Shown: positions 26,895-34,932 of the stretch, in pieces
Numbering within the stretch: position 1 is the stretch's first letter
Layout of the letters: every line of letters begins with the position of its first letter
Origin: Paenibacillus sp. FSL R5-0623
GTDB taxonomy: Bacteria > Bacillota > Bacilli > Paenibacillales > Paenibacillaceae
Assembly: GCF_037974265.1 (NCBI RefSeq)
Contig: NZ_CP150233.1
Location: 868,001-932,000 of the forward strand
Direction of reading: 5' to 3'
Length of the DNA stretch: 64,000 nucleotides
Translations under genes and position numbers: made by a program
Notes under the pieces: generated by a model
What the model saw: the letters and a program-made list of their open reading frames with translations, nothing else
Database searches by the model: none
What the model was told of the DNA's origin: nothing

Positions 26895-29273
26895 ATGATT
26901 AAAGCAACGGAAGATAATCAATATGTTGAATTAACAAGCCCGACAAGTTTACCGAAGGCATCCGGATTCCTTTGGAATGAAAAGATGATGATTCATGTGA
27001 ATTGCAGGGGATACGCGGTGGCCCAATTCATGCAGCCCGAACCTGCCAAATACTCGTATGCGCCCAACCTGGAAGCGAAGACGTTTATGCAGCCGGAGCA
27101 GCCATATTATGCCCACCATCCGGGACGGTTTGTCTATATTAAAGATGAAGTAAGTGGCGAAATCTTCTCCGCCCCGTATGAACCCGTTCGCAAGCAGGCG
27201 GATAGCTATACGTTCGCTGTCGGTAAACACGATATTCACTGGAAAGTCGTCCAAGACGAAATTTGCATCGAGATGTCCCTGCGTCTGCCGAAGGAAGATG
27301 TCATGGAGCTGTGGCGTGTGAAGGTAACCAATCTGTCTTCGAGAAAACGCAAGCTTAGTATCTACCCGTATTATACGGTTGGCTATATGTCATGGATGAA
27401 CCAGTCCGGCTCATATGTGGAAGATTTGCAGGGCATTGTCTGCTCGGCGATTACGCCGTATCAGAAGTATCAGGATTATAGCAAAATCAAAAACTACAGC
27501 GACAAAACCTATCTGCTTGCAGATCACCAGCCGACCGCGTGGGAAGTGAATCATGAGACTTTTGAAGGCGAAGGCGGACTACATAATCCTTCGGCTATTC
27601 AGTCAGAGACACTGGCTGGTGGAGATGCACGCTATGAGACACCTGTGGCTGTATTGCAATACAGAGTAGAGTTGGAAGCGGGAGCTGAGCAGGCATATCG
27701 ATTTATTTTTGGTCCGGCTCATGATGAGACAGAGATTGAGGGCATTCGTCAGCATTATTTTGTGAAGCAGAATGAGGAAGGACAGGATGGTTTCACCGCA
27801 GCCGAGCAGGAGTATGCTGAGTATATTGCGGAAGGGAAAGGGAACATCCAGATTGAGACACCGGACAGCTGGTTAGATAATGTCGTGAATCACTGGCTGC
27901 CTCGCCAGATGTACTATCATGGCAAAACGAATCGTCTGACAACTGATCCGCAGACGCGGAATTATTTGCAGGACAACATGGGTATGAGTTATATTCAGCC
28001 GCAGATTGCGCGGGTTGCGTTCTTGACCGCTTTGTCTCAACAGCATATAAGCGGCGCGATGCCAGACGGCATTATTTTGCACCCGGACGCAGAATTGAAA
28101 TATATTAACCAGGTTCCTCATACCGATCACTGCATCTGGCTTCCGGTCTGTATGAAGACCTATTTGGATGAAACGAATGACTATAGCATTTTGGAGGAAC
28201 AGGTTGCTTTTACAGACAGCGAACAAAAGGTTTCCGTACTGGAGCATATGAATCTTGCAATGCGCTGGTTGATCCATGAGCGTGATGCGCGCGGGTTGAA
28301 CTATATCAATCAGGGTGACTGGTGTGATCCGATGAACATGGTGGGATACAAAGGCAAAGGCGTATCCGGCTGGCTGACCATTGCGACGGCATATGCGTTC
28401 AATGTGTGGGCAGATATTGGTGAACAGGCGGGGCATGCCGAGGTTGCAGCGGAATTCCGTCAGGAAGCCAATCAGACCAATGCGGTAGCCAATGAGTATC
28501 TGTGGGATGGGGACTGGTATGCGCGCGGAATTACGGATGATAACGTCGTGTTTGGCGTAAGCCAAGACGTGGAAGGACGCATCTATATCAATCCTCAGAG
28601 CTGGGCACTTATGAGCGGTGCTGCAGATCAGGAGAAACAGGAGAAGTTAATTCGTGCCGTAGAGGAGCATTTGGAGACGCCGTATGGTGTCGAAAAGCTT
28701 GCGCCGTCCTTTACAGCCATGCGGGAGGATGTAGGCCGTGTTACGCAGAAACATCCGGGAAGTGCGGAGAACGGTGCAGTCTACAATCATGCAGCGGCTT
28801 TCTACATTTATGCGTTGTATCTGGTGGGCGAGAAGGAGAAGGCGTATCGTCTGCTGCGTAAAATGATTCCGGGCCCTGATGGCGAGGATATTCTCCAGCG
28901 GGGTCAGCTACCCGTATTTATCCCGAATTATTATCGCGGAGCCTATCATCAATTCCCACGTACAGCTGGGCGCTCTAGCCATCTGTTCAACACCGGCACG
29001 GTGCCTTGGGTGTATCGTTGTGTGATCGACGGATTGTTTGGTCTGCAAGGTCACACGCAAGGGCTTCAAGTTCGTCCGCAGTTGCCAGAAGATTGGAACG
29101 AGGCATCGGTTACGAGGTTGTTCCGCGGAGCTGAGCTGCATGTAAACATGAAGAAGGATGCAACTGTCCAGACGATTGAAGTGCATGTTGACGGTCAACG
29201 AATTGCAGGCGACATCATCAAGAACATACAAGCCGGCGTGAAATATGAGGTGCTGGTGAAGCTGCCATTGTAG
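26895..29273 (+). CDS. Glycoside hydrolase family 94 phosphorylase (cellobiose-phosphorylase-like)
   Basis: Cytoplasmic inverting phosphorylase that cleaves a beta-glucoside with phosphate to give a sugar 1-phosphate, saving ATP. It is 792 residues, near the 790-820 of cellobiose, cellobionate and chitobiose phosphorylases. An N-terminal beta-sandwich (about 1-270), a linker helix and a catalytic (alpha/alpha)6 barrel (about 310-720) are evident. The catalytic acid is D475 in QGDWCDPMNMVG; TRNYLQDNMG and HHP-like phosphate-site residues precede and follow it. GTGAGG lies seven bases before ATG 26895. Acceptor specificity is open: the DWCDPMN variant differs from DWND-type cellobiose phosphorylases. 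Confidence 0.88.
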   Translation: MIKATEDNQYVELTSPTSLPKASGFLWNEKMMIHVNCRGYAVAQFMQPEPAKYSYAPNLEAKTFMQPEQPYYAHHPGRFVYIKDEVSGEIFSAPYEPVRKQADSYTFAVGKHDIHWKVVQDEICIEMSLRLPKEDVMELWRVKVTNLSSRKRKLSIYPYYTVGYMSWMNQSGSYVEDLQGIVCSAITPYQKYQDYSKIKNYSDKTYLLADHQPTAWEVNHETFEGEGGLHNPSAIQSETLAGGDARYETPVAVLQYRVELEAGAEQAYRFIFGPAHDETEIEGIRQHYFVKQNEEGQDGFTAAEQEYAEYIAEGKGNIQIETPDSWLDNVVNHWLPRQMYYHGKTNRLTTDPQTRNYLQDNMGMSYIQPQIARVAFLTALSQQHISGAMPDGIILHPDAELKYINQVPHTDHCIWLPVCMKTYLDETNDYSILEEQVAFTDSEQKVSVLEHMNLAMRWLIHERDARGLNYINQGDWCDPMNMVGYKGKGVSGWLTIATAYAFNVWADIGEQAGHAEVAAEFRQEANQTNAVANEYLWDGDWYARGITDDNVVFGVSQDVEGRIYINPQSWALMSGAADQEKQEKLIRAVEEHLETPYGVEKLAPSFTAMREDVGRVTQKHPGSAENGAVYNHAAAFYIYALYLVGEKEKAYRLLRKMIPGPDGEDILQRGQLPVFIPNYYRGAYHQFPRTAGRSSHLFNTGTVPWVYRCVIDGLFGLQGHTQGLQVRPQLPEDWNEASVTRLFRGAELHVNMKKDATVQTIEVHVDGQRIAGDIIKNIQAGVKYEVLVKLPL

Positions 29274-29334
29274 AAAAGCGCAAGGAGTAATGCTGAACGA
29301 TGTGAAGAGTTCTGAACAACCACGAAGCAAATTA

Positions 29335-29371
29335 AAAACTGTCTTTCCTTCATAGAAGGAGGGCAGTTTTT
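29335..29371. terminator. Bidirectional terminator between GH94 and GNAT genes
   Basis: AAAACTGTCTTTCCTTC pairs with GAAGGAGGGCAGTTTT around ATA, with wobbles, flanked by A- and T-runs. Confidence 0.9.
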
Positions 29372-29384
29372 GCTTTCAGCTTGA

Positions 29385-30152
29385 TCAGGACTCGCTCGAT
29401 TCTTTGACTCGGTACCAATAGCTATAAATCTCGGAATAACCCAGCTTGGCGTAAAGCTTCAAGGCAGGTGCATTATTCGCAACCACTTGCAGGTAACTGG
29501 AAGTAGCGCCCTGTCTTTTTGCCCAATGGAGAAGATGAAGGATCATCTGTTCAGCAAGCCCACGATTTCGGAAGTTAGCGTCTGTAATGATGTCATATAA
29601 TCCAATGTAGCCACGTTCAATTACACCGAACCCACAAGCGACGACTTGCCCGTCGATCAACAGCGAAATGAAACCTACCTTTGTCCGGATATTGTCCAAC
29701 ATTAATTTGGTCGTTTCCCGTTGCAGATCATTCACCTGATTTAGCCTGCAAAAATGATCCAGCCACGTTGCGGTCAACTGCTCGTCAATCTGTACAGCAT
29801 GGTGCTCAGGCTCTTTGATATGTTCCAGACTTCGAGTCTGGAGGTGGGTGAGATCCACTACAGCATACCCTTTGTCTTGCAAAAGTTGATCGAGATGATC
29901 CGGCTGAATAAACGGCGTGATTTTAAATATGGTATTTAACTGATTGGAAGCATAGATGCGCTCACATTCCTCTATCTTTTCATGCACATCCAGAGTGGAG
30001 TAGTGGATCGGTTGAATGGAGTTGGCACGTTTGGTATATCCTTTGGCAAAACGCAGTACCCAGCCGTCATATAGTAAGGTAGACAAGGGTTGCCAGTGGT
30101 TAAGCGATAGTTCTTCAATGATTTTGTGTTCTGAATCTATGGTATACGTCAT
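29385..30152 (-). CDS. GNAT N-acetyltransferase
   Basis: Acetyl-CoA-dependent transferase of 255 residues. An N-terminal non-catalytic GNAT-like half is followed by a C-terminal catalytic domain with loop FRNRGLAEQMILHLLHWAK (about 203-220) and the YLQVVANNAPALKLYAKLGY acceptor-side motif. GGAGG lies seven bases before the ATG. It is divergent from the YgjP-type metallopeptidase. The substrate is unknown. Confidence 0.92.
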   Translation of the reverse strand: MTYTIDSEHKIIEELSLNHWQPLSTLLYDGWVLRFAKGYTKRANSIQPIHYSTLDVHEKIEECERIYASNQLNTIFKITPFIQPDHLDQLLQDKGYAVVDLTHLQTRSLEHIKEPEHHAVQIDEQLTATWLDHFCRLNQVNDLQRETTKLMLDNIRTKVGFISLLIDGQVVACGFGVIERGYIGLYDIITDANFRNRGLAEQMILHLLHWAKRQGATSSYLQVVANNAPALKLYAKLGYSEIYSYWYRVKESSES

Positions 30153-30302
30153 ATCAAAACCTCCGATTTTATGATTAAATAATAATACATATTAATGTAT
30201 AAAAATACAATAGGGATATATATATCGCCGAACAGTATGCATTATAGCAGGAGATAGTATACAATTTGATTTGATTGAATAACTTCAGAAGCGGAGCGCA
30301 TT

Positions 30303-30965
30303 ATGTTAACTATAGAATTAAATAATCACAGCATTAACTGTCATATTGAATACGGCAAACGGAAGAAAGTTTCCATCACGATGGACTTGCCTTATATGGT
30401 AACAATCAAAGCACCCAATGGTACCAGTGAAGACATGATCCGGCAACTTGTGGAGCAGCACGGGGATGTGATTTTGAAGAAATCCGCTCTCATGCAGCGG
30501 GCGCTTGACGGTCCTCAAGCCAAGGAATACGAAGATGAGGGCAAGGGGAAGTTTTTGCTTTTTGGCAAGGAGCATGCACTGCATGAATTAATTCCTGTAG
30601 AGGGTCTGACAGAAGAAGAGCTACGAGCGAATCTGAAGAAGTTTTATTTTGCCGAGTGTAAACGCATGATTGGGGAGCGCATCGGACGTTATCAGCAGGA
30701 GTTGAAGGTGAAGCCGAAGTCAGTAGAGATCGTAGATTCTCCCACCAAGTGGGGCAGTTGCAGCTGGGACAAAAAACTTACGTTCAATTATCGCCTGGCG
30801 ATGGCGCCACTGGAAGTGATGGATTATGTCATCATTCATGAACTTTGCCATATTCACCACATGAATCATGATCGCTCTTTCTGGCGGCGGATCGGCAGTA
30901 TCATGCCGGATTACAAAATAAAAGAAGATTATCTAATGCGCAATGGTCGAGCCATGACGTTGTAA
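30303..30965 (+). CDS. YgjP/DUF45-type zinc metallopeptidase (M48-like)
   Basis: Predicted cytoplasmic zinc hydrolase of 220 residues. The zincin motif HELCH (H179, E180, H183) is followed by the third ligand region NHDRSFWRRI. The upstream family motif SPTKWGSCS and FNYRLAMAP are present. Members resemble WLM/SprT proteases and often accompany restriction genes, but here the gene stands alone. SD is weak (GCGGAGCG). Confidence 0.88.
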   Translation: MLTIELNNHSINCHIEYGKRKKVSITMDLPYMVTIKAPNGTSEDMIRQLVEQHGDVILKKSALMQRALDGPQAKEYEDEGKGKFLLFGKEHALHELIPVEGLTEEELRANLKKFYFAECKRMIGERIGRYQQELKVKPKSVEIVDSPTKWGSCSWDKKLTFNYRLAMAPLEVMDYVIIHELCHIHHMNHDRSFWRRIGSIMPDYKIKEDYLMRNGRAMTL

Positions 30966-31017
30966 TTCCAGACTCAAGCTTGTACTTGATACGATACAAT
31001 TCTCCATTATTATTCGT

Positions 31018-31068
31018 AAAATCCGCGAAGGTCCCACTGTTTGCAGTGAGCGGCTTCGCGGATTTTTT
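31018..31068. terminator. Bidirectional terminator
   Basis: AAAATCCGCGAAG pairs with CTTCGCGGATTTT around an inner CCACTG/CAGTG stem. T-runs on both strands serve the metallopeptidase and the convergent saccharopine-dehydrogenase-like gene. Confidence 0.9.
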
Positions 31069-31080
31069 GTTATGTCTGGA

Positions 31081-32163
31081 TCAGGAGTGGGTTACTTGAA
31101 CGCCGTATTGTTTGAAAAAATGAGTAACTGCATCCATGTCCATTCGATCATCGAACAGATGCTCAGGATAATAGACGCCTGGAGCCATAGGCTCATCCGC
31201 TGGCATCATCAGTATCTTTTCGGCCTGTACCGCAGCGCCGAGTGCGGTCATATGAGTTTGACCGAGTGGGTCAGAGACCGTCATCGTTCGTTTAACCTCG
31301 TTTCCTTTTGCATCCAGTCCTTTCAGTTGAATGACCAGATGATGTGCACTCCCGGTTCCCGGATTATAGAGCAATTTCCGCCGGAATGGCTGGAAACGTT
31401 CACCACTGATCATCTTCCATACTCCGGTTTTGACCAATCCGGCGAGTGCATAGGTAGATACTTTACTATCAAATGAAATGCGGAAGCTGGCGGAATCGAT
31501 ATGGCTGGTATGAGGCAAAGTGACGTGATCGGGTGTATCCAATCTGTAACATGGGGTTGTGTACCCGTTCGGAAAATGTACTTTAATCGGATCTGTCATG
31601 GGATAGACAAGCCGGTTGGTGTTGGATTCGGTCACCTGAAAAGGAATACTCATTCGATCCATAAAGGCCGCTGAGTCAGGCCCAGCCTTATCTCGCAGCG
31701 AGTACAAGGCATGAATGTTTACTTCGACATGTTGCAGCGAGTTAGATAGTATCATGGCAAAGAGGGAAGCTGTTCCCGCCATCCATCCAGAGGACAGCAC
31801 TACAGGGGCATGAAGTTCCTCCTGCTCTACTGTACGGGTCGCTTGATTGAACACCTCAGTCCAGCGTGTTACATCGATAAGTGGAATTTTTCTCCGGACT
31901 GCCGATACCAGTAGCCGATCATCCAGATCGTTCACTGCATTAATGATTAACGATATATTCTCTCCTGCGTGAATCAGTGGATCGTCTGCATGGGTATCAA
32001 CAACAACCGTGTGGACACGATTGGAAGGAAAAGGTGCTGCTTTACCCGCAGAACGACCTCCCAGTACCAATTCCAGATCAGGATGCCTGTCATGCAAAAT
32101 GCGTGCAAGCTGTGCACCTACAGCACCATAGCCTCCAGCGATAAGAACTCTTTTTCTAATCAT
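31081..32163 (-). CDS. Saccharopine-dehydrogenase-like NAD(P)-binding oxidoreductase
   Basis: Cytoplasmic protein of 360 residues. The N-terminal Rossmann motif VLIAGGYGAVGAQLARIL (residues 6-23) is followed by GGRS and VVDTHADD. The second half is the substrate domain of the saccharopine dehydrogenase/trans-acting enoyl reductase group. GGAGG precedes the ATG. A perfect dyad (32198-32219) lies just upstream, matching the site before the ArsR gene that precedes it on the same strand. It is therefore likely the ArsR target. Its reaction is unknown; it is not a lysine-pathway enzyme by context. Confidence 0.88.
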   Translation of the reverse strand: MIRKRVLIAGGYGAVGAQLARILHDRHPDLELVLGGRSAGKAAPFPSNRVHTVVVDTHADDPLIHAGENISLIINAVNDLDDRLLVSAVRRKIPLIDVTRWTEVFNQATRTVEQEELHAPVVLSSGWMAGTASLFAMILSNSLQHVEVNIHALYSLRDKAGPDSAAFMDRMSIPFQVTESNTNRLVYPMTDPIKVHFPNGYTTPCYRLDTPDHVTLPHTSHIDSASFRISFDSKVSTYALAGLVKTGVWKMISGERFQPFRRKLLYNPGTGSAHHLVIQLKGLDAKGNEVKRTMTVSDPLGQTHMTALGAAVQAEKILMMPADEPMAPGVYYPEHLFDDRMDMDAVTHFFKQYGVQVTHS

Positions 32164-32197
32164 TCGATAAACCTCCGTTGATGTGTTTATGTACTTA

Positions 32198-32219
32198 TAT
32201 GTTTAAACTTTTAAACATA
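32198..32219 (-). promoter_or_regulatory. Operator dyad 1 (ATGTTTAA-N4-TTAAACATA)
   Basis: A perfect 10-2-10 inverted repeat of TATGTTTAAA lies between the ArsR gene and the saccharopine-dehydrogenase-like gene. The same motif with the same four-base central spacing occurs upstream of the ArsR gene. Confidence 0.75.
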
Positions 32220-32262
32220 ATAGAGTGAAGAAAAGGAATGCAGTTCACCAGCGCGATATGCG

Positions 32263-32583
32263 CTAGCTCTGACATTCCACTTCTACGAGATGAACGAGCT
32301 GTTTGAGTAATTCGATCGCATCGTTGAATTCCAGCTTGTAATACATCTCCGTACCTTTTTTCTGAACCGATAACAGTCCGGATTGACGCAATATTTTCAA
32401 GTGATGAGAGACCGTAGGGCGTGACATGGGGACATGCTCTGCAATCTGCGATACGTTCATGCTCTCTTGATCAATGAGCAGCGATATGATTCGCTGGCGA
32501 ACGGGATCTCCCAAACCTTGAAGATAAGGACTTAGATTCTCGAAAATATCAATTACTTTTTGGTTACCCACTGAATCGGTCAT
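32263..32583 (-). CDS. ArsR-family transcriptional repressor
   Basis: Winged-helix regulator of 106 residues: QGLGDPVRQRIISLLI, recognition helix SRPTVSHHLKILRQSGLL, and wing KKGTEMYYKL. There is no Cys metal box (only a C-terminal Cys). GGAGTG precedes the ATG. It is the first gene of a two-gene minus-strand unit with the saccharopine-dehydrogenase-like gene. A shared operator motif in front of both genes indicates autorepression and control of the neighbour. The ligand is unknown. Confidence 0.9.
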   Translation of the reverse strand: MTDSVGNQKVIDIFENLSPYLQGLGDPVRQRIISLLIDQESMNVSQIAEHVPMSRPTVSHHLKILRQSGLLSVQKKGTEMYYKLEFNDAIELLKQLVHLVEVECQS

Positions 32584-32599
32584 GGCTCACTCCGTTATA

Positions 32600-32620
32600 A
32601 TGTTTAATTGTTTAAACGTA
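32600..32620 (-). promoter_or_regulatory. Operator dyad 2 (ATGTTTAA-N4-TTAAACGTA)
   Basis: Located immediately upstream of the ArsR start. It matches dyad 1 at all but one position of both half-sites and has the identical N4 spacing, as expected for an autoregulatory ArsR site. Confidence 0.75.
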
Positions 32621-32767
32621 TTATATAACCTATACATCTAAAAAATCAAATTCAACATTTTAATTCACAGAGAAGTAGCTGTTCTGCTTGTCCATTTAGA
32701 GTACAATATAAGCAAATATACCCGTACCACGAATCAGTAGCAGTCCCCGTGGTGGAAGGAGCCCCAG

Positions 32768-33154
32768 ATGGCTGAGAGTAACCATTATTCTATGTTGGTA
32801 GATGAGTATATCTCGGAGTTTGCGCCCGATGTACAGGTGAGATTGCAGGCGTTAAGACAGATTATTCGGGATTCGGCTCCACACGCCGAAGAGAAGATCA
32901 GTTACAAGATGCCGACGTATGCACAGCATGGGAATTTGGTTCATTTCGCCGCATACCAGCATCATATTGGATTTTACCCTGCTCCGAGTGGAATTCTGGC
33001 GTTTAAGGAGGAACTCTCCAAGTACAAAGGGGCTAAGGGATCTGTCCAGTTTCCGCTGGACCAGCCATTGCCGGAGGAGCTGATCCGCCGGATTGTGGAA
33101 TTTCGGGTGAAAGAAAATGTGGAAAAAGCTCGGGAGAAGAAGCAGAAGAAGTGA
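32768..33154 (+). CDS. DUF1801 / YdhG-like protein
   Basis: Small alpha/beta protein of 128 residues of the YdhG/YdeI group (relatives include the iron chaperone-like Fra). Family pattern: RLQALRQIIRDSAPHAEEKISYKMPTYA, then HFAAYQHHIGFYP and KGSVQFPLDQPLPEELIRRIV. The C-terminus is Lys-rich. GGAAGGAG precedes the ATG. The biochemical role is not established. Confidence 0.88.
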   Translation: MAESNHYSMLVDEYISEFAPDVQVRLQALRQIIRDSAPHAEEKISYKMPTYAQHGNLVHFAAYQHHIGFYPAPSGILAFKEELSKYKGAKGSVQFPLDQPLPEELIRRIVEFRVKENVEKAREKKQKK

Positions 33155-33196
33155 TAAATGGTAAAAACCTGTTAGTCTACTGAAGGGGAAGTACAG

Positions 33197-33733
33197 ATGA
33201 ACAAAGCACTAATCGTGTTGGATGTGCAGTATGGTATTACATCATTGAAGGATTTCACAGTTCAGTTGGGCAAGATTGAAGCGGTTATCGCTGATTTTGA
33301 ACAGCAACATGAGCCAATCATATACATGAAACATGTAGATTACGATCAGGAGGGCTCTTCACTGTTCTATAAAAATACTGCGAACCTGGAAATTATTATA
33401 ATGGGTACGGGTCAGTATCCCGTTATGGAGAAAAGCAAACCAAGTGCCTTCAGCAATCCGGAGCTAAGAACTTGGCTACAAGAGCATCAAGTAGAACATG
33501 TATTTATTGTTGGATTCAACATGGAATATTGTTGTCTGTTTACGGCAATTACAGCGGAACACGAAGGGTTTAAGGTAACCTTGATTGAGGACGCAACAGG
33601 TTCGGTGAACACAGCGGAGACGTATGAGATGCCGGGTCTGGACATTCAGGATTTTGTCGGTTCGATTCTGAATTGGTCGAATTGTATTGAAGTTTTATAT
33701 GTGGATGAGTATAAAGAAATGTATCGTATCTAG
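33197..33733 (+). CDS. Isochorismatase-family cysteine hydrolase
   Basis: Cytoplasmic hydrolase of 178 residues. The expected triad is visible: D9 (VLDVQ), a Lys near 80 (EKSKPSAF), and Cys at 112/113 (EYCC). The cis-peptide region GFNMEYC is in the right place. Relatives act on nicotinamide, ureidoacrylate or isochorismate; the substrate is not readable. It lies 42 bases after the DUF1801 gene and may be cotranscribed. Confidence 0.88.
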   Translation: MNKALIVLDVQYGITSLKDFTVQLGKIEAVIADFEQQHEPIIYMKHVDYDQEGSSLFYKNTANLEIIIMGTGQYPVMEKSKPSAFSNPELRTWLQEHQVEHVFIVGFNMEYCCLFTAITAEHEGFKVTLIEDATGSVNTAETYEMPGLDIQDFVGSILNWSNCIEVLYVDEYKEMYRI

Positions 33734-33766
33734 CGTGGTTTACATGTGACGCCTGAGATTTGAGTA

Positions 33767-33922
33767 TGGTATAATAAGAGCAGAGTAGACGTAAAATGAA
33801 AAGAGAGCCGTGCTGGTAACACGACTCCTCCGAGCAATAGCCGCTTTTAAGGGCGGTGGGCTTCGCTTAGAAAGATGATCAACAATAGACCGCATCCTTT
33901 TGCGAGGGGGGCGGTCTATTTG
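33767..33922 (+). ncRNA. Candidate antitoxin RNA of a type I toxin-antitoxin system
   Basis: An extended -10 promoter TGGTATAAT (33767-33775) should start a plus-strand RNA near 33782. Internal hairpins are visible (CCGC/GCGG at 33841-33856), and the hairpin AATAGACCGC/GCGGTCTATT (33884-33920) would end it. The RNA overlaps the 3' end of the toxin mRNA by about 125 bases on the opposite strand, the layout of BsrG/SR4 and TxpA/RatA pairs. Confidence 0.7.
33793..33830 (-). terminator. Terminator of the toxin mRNA
   Basis: On the minus strand GAGTCGTG pairs with CACGGCTC (one wobble) around a seven-base loop, followed by TCTTTTCATTTT. This gives the toxin mRNA a long 3' untranslated region that overlaps the antisense RNA. 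Confidence 0.65.
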
Positions 33923-33996
33923 TGTGTATTGGACAGAATAGCAACGATGAGCAAACCAAAGGTAAGCATCAACATAATTGCTTCAAATACTGTCAC
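33916..33996 (-). CDS. Type I toxin, putative holin-like peptide (Hol_Tox / BsrG-TxpA group)
   Basis: A 26-residue peptide starting at GTG behind GGGAGG. It begins VTVFEAIMLMLTFGLLIVAI: one short hydrophobic helix, then a polar NTHK tail. This is the pattern of the holin-like toxins that depolarise or damage the membrane in Bacillus and relatives. A minus-strand promoter lies upstream (TGCTATAAT, extended -10, at about 34064-34072), giving a leader of about 60 bases in which CCTT can pair with AAGG next to the SD. Its mRNA end overlaps the opposing antisense RNA. Confidence 0.8.
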   Translation of the reverse strand: MTVFEAIMLMLTFGLLIVAILSNTHK

Positions 33997-34063
33997 AAGG
34001 CATTCCTCCCTTCGTGGCAAGGTAGCCGACCGACCCTTTTAAGCCTATTCTATTGCTTTGTTG

Positions 34064-34072
34064 ATTATAGCA
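34064..34072 (-). promoter_or_regulatory. Extended -10 promoter of the toxin gene
   Basis: The minus strand reads TGCTATAAT, a perfect -10 with the TGn extension. The -35 is weak. Transcription would start near 34057. Confidence 0.65.
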
Positions 34073-34094
34073 TATTTTGTAAGAAGCCAAGTTG

Positions 34095-34382
34095 TTAGAA
34101 GCTGTTTATATGTAACTCGTTCATTAGCTGAAGGGCATCCCGAAACCCTTGTAAATAAATCTCTCTTTCCAGAAGTGTTTGCATAGAGAGTTGAGTATCT
34201 TCATATAGAAAAAGGATTTGATTCAGTTGCTCCGGTAAAGCTTGGCGAATATTCTGAAAGTATTGATCAGATTCTTTAGATAGTTGGGTATAATCAGGCT
34301 GCGTTTGAGACAAATTGTTGTATAATAACTCTAAGCGCGTTCGGATTAACGGTTCTGCTAAAGATTCCAAGGATTCTTTCAC
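34095..34382 (-). CDS. Small helical protein (DUF6809-like)
   Basis: Cytoplasmic, acidic, all-helical protein of 95 residues; function unknown. The end carries LEREIYLQGFRDALQLMNEL, a pattern seen in small proteins from mobile or phage-like regions of Firmicutes. GTG at 34382 is preferred: AGAGGTG lies six bases upstream; the GTG at 34391 is inside that SD. It is divergent from the small Xre regulator, and the shared intergenic region carries a thrice-repeated motif. Confidence 0.7.
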   Translation of the reverse strand: MKESLESLAEPLIRTRLELLYNNLSQTQPDYTQLSKESDQYFQNIRQALPEQLNQILFLYEDTQLSMQTLLEREIYLQGFRDALQLMNELHINSF

Positions 34383-34435
34383 TATGTACACCTCTTTTTG
34401 AGTATTTGTAGATATTAAGTTTCCATTCGAACATT

Positions 34436-34503
34436 ACAGTGTGCATTATGTTTATTTGAATATACAATTTGTAGTGTGCTTTGTCAACATCACAGTGTGC
34501 ATT
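34436..34503. promoter_or_regulatory. Three direct repeats of AGTGTGC between divergent genes
   Basis: ACAGTGTGCATT occurs exactly at 34436 and 34492, and a shorter copy GTAGTGTGCTTT at 34471. The core AGTGTGC positions are 34438, 34473 and 34494. They lie in the divergent promoter region of the Xre regulator and so are candidate operators for it. Confidence 0.6.
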
Positions 34504-34524
34504 TTAGTTTGGAGGAGAATTCGT

Positions 34525-34734
34525 ATGATCAAGGTTCATTTATCTCGTATTATGGGTGAGAAAAGAATTAATATTGCTGATTTATCCCGACTAACCGGAT
34601 TACATAGAAATGGGATTGCCAAATTATATAATGAAGAAACCGATGGTGTGAAGTTCGATACGCTGAATCGAATATGTGAAGCTTTGGATTGTGAGATCCA
34701 GGATATCATTGAGTTTATTAAGGACGAGAAGTGA
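34525..34734 (+). CDS. Small Xre/Cro-type helix-turn-helix regulator
   Basis: DNA-binding protein of 69 residues of the YozG/Cro group: helix-turn-helix INIADLSRLTGLHRNGIAKL, then TLNRICEALDCEIQDIIEF, typical of minimal HTH_26 proteins. GGAGGAG lies seven bases before ATG 34525; the longer frame from 34441 is non-coding. It probably binds the repeats just upstream and controls the divergent small gene. Confidence 0.88.
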   Translation: MIKVHLSRIMGEKRINIADLSRLTGLHRNGIAKLYNEETDGVKFDTLNRICEALDCEIQDIIEFIKDEK

Positions 34735-34781
34735 TCTTCAACAATTAGCTAAGGCCCTATACTTTTAAAAAATTGGACATA

Positions 34782-34815
34782 TAGACCGTTACCTTATCGA
34801 AGGGACGGTCTTTTT
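34782..34815 (+). terminator. Terminator after the Xre gene
   Basis: GACCGT pairs with ACGGTC around a loop, extended by ACC/GGG, followed by five T. Confidence 0.75.
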
Positions 34816-34932
34816 CTGTTTGTATACACATACTGAGCTGCATCGACTGCAAGCGTTACTCCCTTTCAGCGATTTTTCAGCCAGAGCCTTTATAATACTC
34901 ACGGAATCCTGTATTCGAAAAGGAGTTTTGGT

